38,396 nt of DNA, taken from NCBI GenBank assembly GCA_001824215.1, contig MHWS01000013.1, positions 1 through 38,396 on the forward strand, read 5' to 3'. This DNA is from Candidatus Zambryskibacteria bacterium RIFCSPLOWO2_12_FULL_39_16 (GTDB taxonomy: Bacteria; Patescibacteriota; Minisyncoccia; Phycocordibacterales; WO2-35-19). Positions 34,172 through 38,396 of the stretch are shown here, piece after piece (the first letter of the stretch is position 1; every line of letters starts with the position of its first letter). The position numbers and the translations under genes were made by a program. Under the pieces are notes generated by a model that was given only the letters and a program-made list of their open reading frames with translations, made no database searches and was not told the DNA's origin.

Positions 34172-34200
34172 TTGACACTTTTAGTCTTATAATATATAAT
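34172..34200 (+). promoter_or_regulatory. perfect-consensus sigma70 promoter
   Basis: TTGACA-17 nt-TATAAT. Confidence 0.85.
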
Positions 34201-34234
34201 GTAAAGGACATAAAATATATAAGACAATATTAAT

Positions 34235-34975
34235 ATGTCTCATATGAATGAAATAATTCAAAAAAACATAGATTTTCTAAATATATATAATAGATCTTAC
34301 AGGTTAGCAGCTGCAGTTTTTATGATTTCTAATGTAATGGATCAAGATGAAGAGTTGAGGACAAAGATAAAAAATTTGTCCCTTGAACTTGTTTCTATGT
34401 CTGTTAATTTAAAAGACACTGATTTTGGATATGCCAAAAAATTGACAGAAAATATTGAAAAAAATTCTTTAGAGCTGATGTCTATGCTTGATATAGCTTC
34501 TATAGCTGGTCTTATATCTAAAATGAATGCCGGTATCCTTAAAGAAGAATTTAAATCTTTTATTTTAGAGCTTGGGAAATTTACCGAAAAATTTGAGGAC
34601 AATAAAAACCTTTCTGTTAGGAGTATATTTGAACAATCTCAAATTTTAAATACTAACAATAATCTGGAGAAAACGAATTTTAGATATGGTGTTAAAGATA
34701 ATCTATTATACGGAGGTGAAATGAGAAATATGCAGACAAATGGCAAAGAAAATGGAGGGAAAAACGGTAACGGACACAAGAGAAAGGATTTAAGAAAAAA
34801 TACTATACTGGAATTTATTAAAGGACATAATAATGTCAGCATAAAAGATATAGTGCCAAATATCATCGGTTGTAGTGAAAAAACGGTTCAAAGAGAGCTG
34901 ATATCGCTTATAAATGAAAACAAAATAAAGAAAATAGGGGAAAGAAGGTGGAGTAAATATTCTATTGTCACATAA
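34235..34975 (+). CDS. helical N-terminal domain + C-terminal HTH (DeoR-like) protein
   Basis: RKNTILEFIKGHNNVSIKDIVPNIIGCSEKTVQRELISLINENKIKKIGERRWSKY wHTH; helical N-terminal region; possible internal start MNEIIQ. Confidence 0.75.
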   Translation: MSHMNEIIQKNIDFLNIYNRSYRLAAAVFMISNVMDQDEELRTKIKNLSLELVSMSVNLKDTDFGYAKKLTENIEKNSLELMSMLDIASIAGLISKMNAGILKEEFKSFILELGKFTEKFEDNKNLSVRSIFEQSQILNTNNNLEKTNFRYGVKDNLLYGGEMRNMQTNGKENGGKNGNGHKRKDLRKNTILEFIKGHNNVSIKDIVPNIIGCSEKTVQRELISLINENKIKKIGERRWSKYSIVT

Positions 34976-35300
34976 TCTATCGGAACTCTCCCTAAGGTAA
35001 GGGGGGTTATCAATGAGTTGACCATATTTATCAAATATGCAATACTTGAGCTAATCACCTTATCCACATGTTTCGTTTGAGAAGCTTGGGTTAAGGCGGT
35101 AAAATTCCTTTCGTTACTAAATCTGTGGTTTCTTGTCGATTAAAGAAATTATAGGGTTAGTTAAAATTTGTCATTTATTAGTTTAATATTTATTAGTTTA
35201 AGTGAGTCTTTGTTCGCAAGAATGACTACTTACTTAATAATCGTTTGATACTTTATAAAAAATTTAAAATAAAAATAAAGTTTCAGACGAATTCAAATTT

Positions 35301-37256
35301 ATGAAATTAAAATCAAAATTGTTCACAAGCGCTGTAGCTTTCTCGATGGTTTTGAGCATGATAGCAATTCCTGCTTCCGCTCAAACTACTGCTGAACTTA
35401 CAGCTCAGATCAATAGCTTGCTTGCTATGATCGCTCAACTTCAAGCACAAATCGCCGGTGGCGCAGGTGCAGGTTCTGCTACAACCTTCAATACTGACTT
35501 AACAGTTGGTTCAACTGGATCAGATGTCGTTGCTTTGCAAACTTGGCTCGTAGGTAAGGGACTCCTTACCATGCCTGCTGGTGTTGCTATGGGTTACTTC
35601 GGTAACTTGACCAAATCTGCTTTGGCCGCATATCAAGCATCAGTTGGAATTACTCCAGCCGTTGGATATTTCGGTCCTATTACCAGAGCTAAAGTCAACT
35701 CTTTGGTAGTCGTCCCAGTAGTTCCTGGAACTGTTCCGGGTTCAACTGGTATCACTACTCCTGGAGTAGAAGGTACTTTGACTGTCACCAACTCAACAGC
35801 TGGCCTAGTGTCAACTGCTTATGAGGGTGACTCAAAGGCTGCTATCTTGGGCTTCAAAGCGCAGGCCAAGACTTCAGACATTGCTATTCAGAGGGTAAAA
35901 ATTGATCTTGGAACTGATACCAAGGTTTACACTGCTTTTTACAAAACATTGTATTTAACAGACACAGATGGCAATGTAATTAAATCAGTAGATCTTAACT
36001 CCTCAACAGTTGTTAAGGAGTCAAATAATTACTATGCTACCCTTTCTGGATTCAGCTATGTAGTTTCAAAAGACACCACCAAGCAAATGTATATAAAGGC
36101 TGATTTATGGTCAAACATTGATTCAGCTGATATCACTGCTCAATCTCCGCAAGTCATAACATTAGCTGACAGCGGTGTTCGTGGTGTGGATGGTGCTGGT
36201 ATTGACCAGTACAGCCCAACAGAAGGCACAGATGTTACCAAATCTATTACTATCGCCGCTACTTTGTCTGACAGTGCAAGCTTGAAAGTATCACTCAACT
36301 CGTCAACTCCCAAGAAACAAGATGTCATTGCTGACGGTGGATCAGGTAATGATGAACTTGATAAATTGACCGTCTTGGTCTTTGACCTCAAAGCCGAGAA
36401 GGACAATGTTCTCGTTACTGACATAAGAATTGGAGTTGTTGATCAAGGTGATTCCGGTGCCGCTACTGTTGCTACCGCTTACCTTTTTGACGGTTCAACT
36501 GAACTTGACAATGCAGCTATAACAACTGATATGGCTACATTCGCCGACATCGACTTCACTGTTCTTAAAGACACAACCAAGACTCTTACTGTTAAGGTTG
36601 ATGTCAGAGACGCTAATGTTTTATCGGAAGGCTTCATCGCTAGTGCTTCAACAACTGCAGCTGCTGACTTAGTTTCAGAAAACTCTTCAGGTGACAGCAT
36701 TACTGAAACTGGTTCTGCTACCGGTAATGAAGTTGGTATCAGAAGTGCCGGACCTGAGATTACTCTTGTTTCTAAGAGTATAACTACAGCAAATACACCT
36801 CAAGGTTCACAGCTTGCCGGTGCTACTTCAACTTTGACTGCAAGCTTTACTGTTAAGGTCAAAGCTGTAGGCGCAGATTTGCTCTTGGGTACTATCGGTT
36901 CAACAACCGGTGCTATGTTCGGACCTTCAGGGTCAATCGGTAGCTTCGTTGTGTACAGGAACGGTGTTGCAGTTACTACTTTAAGTAACTCTACATCTAC
37001 TGCTTACACTGTACCTTCAACCTGTACTACAGGTGTTACCCAGTCTTGTACATTGCCTGACGGTAGCGAAGTTACTATCCCAGTTACTTACTTGATTGAA
37101 GGAAGAACGGCAACCGTTGGTACTGCTGCTGCCTCTGGTCTATATGCCATAGGTCTTGAACAGATCAACTGGGTCAGTTCTACTTCAGTTCTCTCAACCT
37201 CAACCTTCATGTCTGGTGAGACAGATTGGAGAACGTCTGATGTAAGCTTCCCTTAA
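35301..37256 (+). CDS. secreted S-layer-like protein with peptidoglycan-binding domain
   Basis: Signal peptide ending ASAQ; LTVGSTGSDVVALQTWLVGKGLL...MGYFGNLTKSALAAYQASVGITPAVGYFGPITRAKVN; Ser/Thr/Ala/Gly-rich remainder with apparently optimised codons. Confidence 0.88.
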   Translation: MKLKSKLFTSAVAFSMVLSMIAIPASAQTTAELTAQINSLLAMIAQLQAQIAGGAGAGSATTFNTDLTVGSTGSDVVALQTWLVGKGLLTMPAGVAMGYFGNLTKSALAAYQASVGITPAVGYFGPITRAKVNSLVVVPVVPGTVPGSTGITTPGVEGTLTVTNSTAGLVSTAYEGDSKAAILGFKAQAKTSDIAIQRVKIDLGTDTKVYTAFYKTLYLTDTDGNVIKSVDLNSSTVVKESNNYYATLSGFSYVVSKDTTKQMYIKADLWSNIDSADITAQSPQVITLADSGVRGVDGAGIDQYSPTEGTDVTKSITIAATLSDSASLKVSLNSSTPKKQDVIADGGSGNDELDKLTVLVFDLKAEKDNVLVTDIRIGVVDQGDSGAATVATAYLFDGSTELDNAAITTDMATFADIDFTVLKDTTKTLTVKVDVRDANVLSEGFIASASTTAAADLVSENSSGDSITETGSATGNEVGIRSAGPEITLVSKSITTANTPQGSQLAGATSTLTASFTVKVKAVGADLLLGTIGSTTGAMFGPSGSIGSFVVYRNGVAVTTLSNSTSTAYTVPSTCTTGVTQSCTLPDGSEVTIPVTYLIEGRTATVGTAAASGLYAIGLEQINWVSSTSVLSTSTFMSGETDWRTSDVSFP

Positions 37257-37278
37257 TGTAATTAGAGCACTTGTGATT

Positions 37279-37340
37279 CTCACCGACTTCGGTTAGTGAG
37301 GATGCTCGGCAAAAGCCCCGCTCACGCGGGGCTTTTGTAT
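37279..37340 (+). terminator. UUCG-type hairpin followed by a strong intrinsic terminator
   Basis: ctcaccgac-ttcg-gttagtgag, then aaaagccccgc-tcac-gcggggctttt-gt. Confidence 0.88.
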
Positions 37341-37404
37341 TGGTCGGTTTTTTATTTGCAAAATACTTGCCGTGTGATAGCTTAGCGTTATAAATTTTTA
37401 AAAG

Positions 37405-38396
37405 ATGAAAAGGGTAATTTTTTCCAGTATCTTTATAGCCTTATTTTCCTTCGGTTTTTTCTTTTCATCAAACCTAGTAAGTGCTGAAATCACCCATCCT
37501 TATACCATAGATGAAAAGCCACAAGTATTGTTCGGTGACAGTATAATAATATCAACTTCTACTCCAGACCAGACCGCAAGTTCGACATATCAAGGACTTG
37601 AAAATTATAAACAGGATTATGTTGGCGGTTACACACATTTCACTTTTACTTATACTCACGATAGGTGCTGTTTCGCTGGCTATCCTCCACGAATTTATAT
37701 AACAGATGTAGACCCAAGATCCACAAGTACACCCATTGAAAAAATAAATTTCCTGGCAATTGACGCCCCTTCATTATATTGGTATCAGCCAACAGATTGG
37801 TATTTGATTGATATTCAATTTGATTCGGCTGGATTTACCATAATCATAAAACAAGAAGGAATAAATGAAGTGTGGAATGCACATACGGATGTTACAAGAC
37901 TAACAGCAAAAGATTGGGTTTCTCTTACAAATTATTATCTGATGTCTCCTTCCACACAATATTCAATGTCTTTTACTCCGGTGCCAATAACGGATGTTTC
38001 TCCAACTCAAACCATTGATCCGGTTATTATTATTCCGGGGATTATGGGGAGCGCTACCAAAAATGGTAAATTAGTCATTGATCCAATATTGCACACTTAT
38101 GATGACCTTATCGCTACTCTTGGAGCAAATGGATATGAAGAAGGTAAAGACCTTTTTACTTTTCCTTATGAATGGCGAGACTCAAATGTGCTCACTGCCA
38201 ATTTGTTGAAAGATAAAATTAATGAAATAAAAACGACCTGTGATTGCTCGAAAGTGGATTTGGTTGCCCACTCTATGGGCGGTCTGGTGGCTCGCGAATA
38301 TATTCAGTCTGGTCAATATCAAAATGACGTAGATCAAGTTATTTTTTTAGGAACGCCACATAACGGCGCACCAAAAGCATATCTGCAATGGGAAGC
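37405..38396 (+). CDS. secreted alpha/beta-hydrolase (lipase/PGAP1/LCAT-like), 3' truncated by window
   Basis: Own reading: MKRVIFSSIFIALFSFGFFFSSNLVSAEITHPY...DPVIIIPGIMGSATKNGKLVIDPILHTYDDL...KVDLVAHSMGGLVAREYIQSGQYQNDVDQVIFLGTPHNGAPKAYLQWE; open to the window end. Confidence 0.85.
   Translation, partial: MKRVIFSSIFIALFSFGFFFSSNLVSAEITHPYTIDEKPQVLFGDSIIISTSTPDQTASSTYQGLENYKQDYVGGYTHFTFTYTHDRCCFAGYPPRIYITDVDPRSTSTPIEKINFLAIDAPSLYWYQPTDWYLIDIQFDSAGFTIIIKQEGINEVWNAHTDVTRLTAKDWVSLTNYYLMSPSTQYSMSFTPVPITDVSPTQTIDPVIIIPGIMGSATKNGKLVIDPILHTYDDLIATLGANGYEEGKDLFTFPYEWRDSNVLTANLLKDKINEIKTTCDCSKVDLVAHSMGGLVAREYIQSGQYQNDVDQVIFLGTPHNGAPKAYLQWE

Noticed and set aside
1-38396. CRISPR array, prophage, transposase/IS, rRNA operon
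   Set aside because: No regularly spaced direct repeats, no transposase, integrase or phage structural genes, and no rRNA-like sequence were recognised on either strand.

Overview
This ~38.4 kb AT-rich window reads as a chromosomal segment of a Candidate Phyla Radiation (Patescibacteria/Parcubacteria-like) bacterium. That assignment is inference from gene content, protein style and repeat type. It is mostly compact housekeeping: polA (5' truncated), ECF sigma factor, SpoU methylase, mutM, Mur ligase, ruvA, rpsT, ruvX, pilM/N/O-like genes, RluA-family synthase, ileS, recO, glyS, AI-2E permease, metG, tatD, rpsF-ssb-rpsR, efp, recA, ftsK, an S-layer-like PG-binding protein, and a truncated lipase. 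There are five tRNAs: Lys-TTT, Arg-GCG, Ser-TGA, Arg-TCT, Val-TAC. No rRNA, CRISPR array or transposase was found. The most interesting observations are: (1) an IleRS with a complete, catalytically intact histidine-phosphatase (RHG) domain inserted upstream of its DVWFDSG motif; (2) a dispersed family of small GC-rich palindromic elements inserted in frame in many essential genes (polA, murE, metRS-beta, rluA-family, recO, glyS, ssb, recA, possibly ruvX) and between genes, resembling Rickettsia palindromic elements in behaviour; (3) two paralogous HTH + LAGLIDADG-like ('YWxEG...NSDP') proteins, each next to a tRNA-Arg gene, one ending inside the tRNA; (4) both tRNA-Arg genes carrying a U55C T-loop change; (5) an orphan 58-aa ORF with a perfect sigma70 promoter and a strong terminator; (6) a possible three-way-junction leader before rpsF; (7) an EF-P lacking the PGKG tip; (8) a membrane protein with duplicated twin CX3C motifs.
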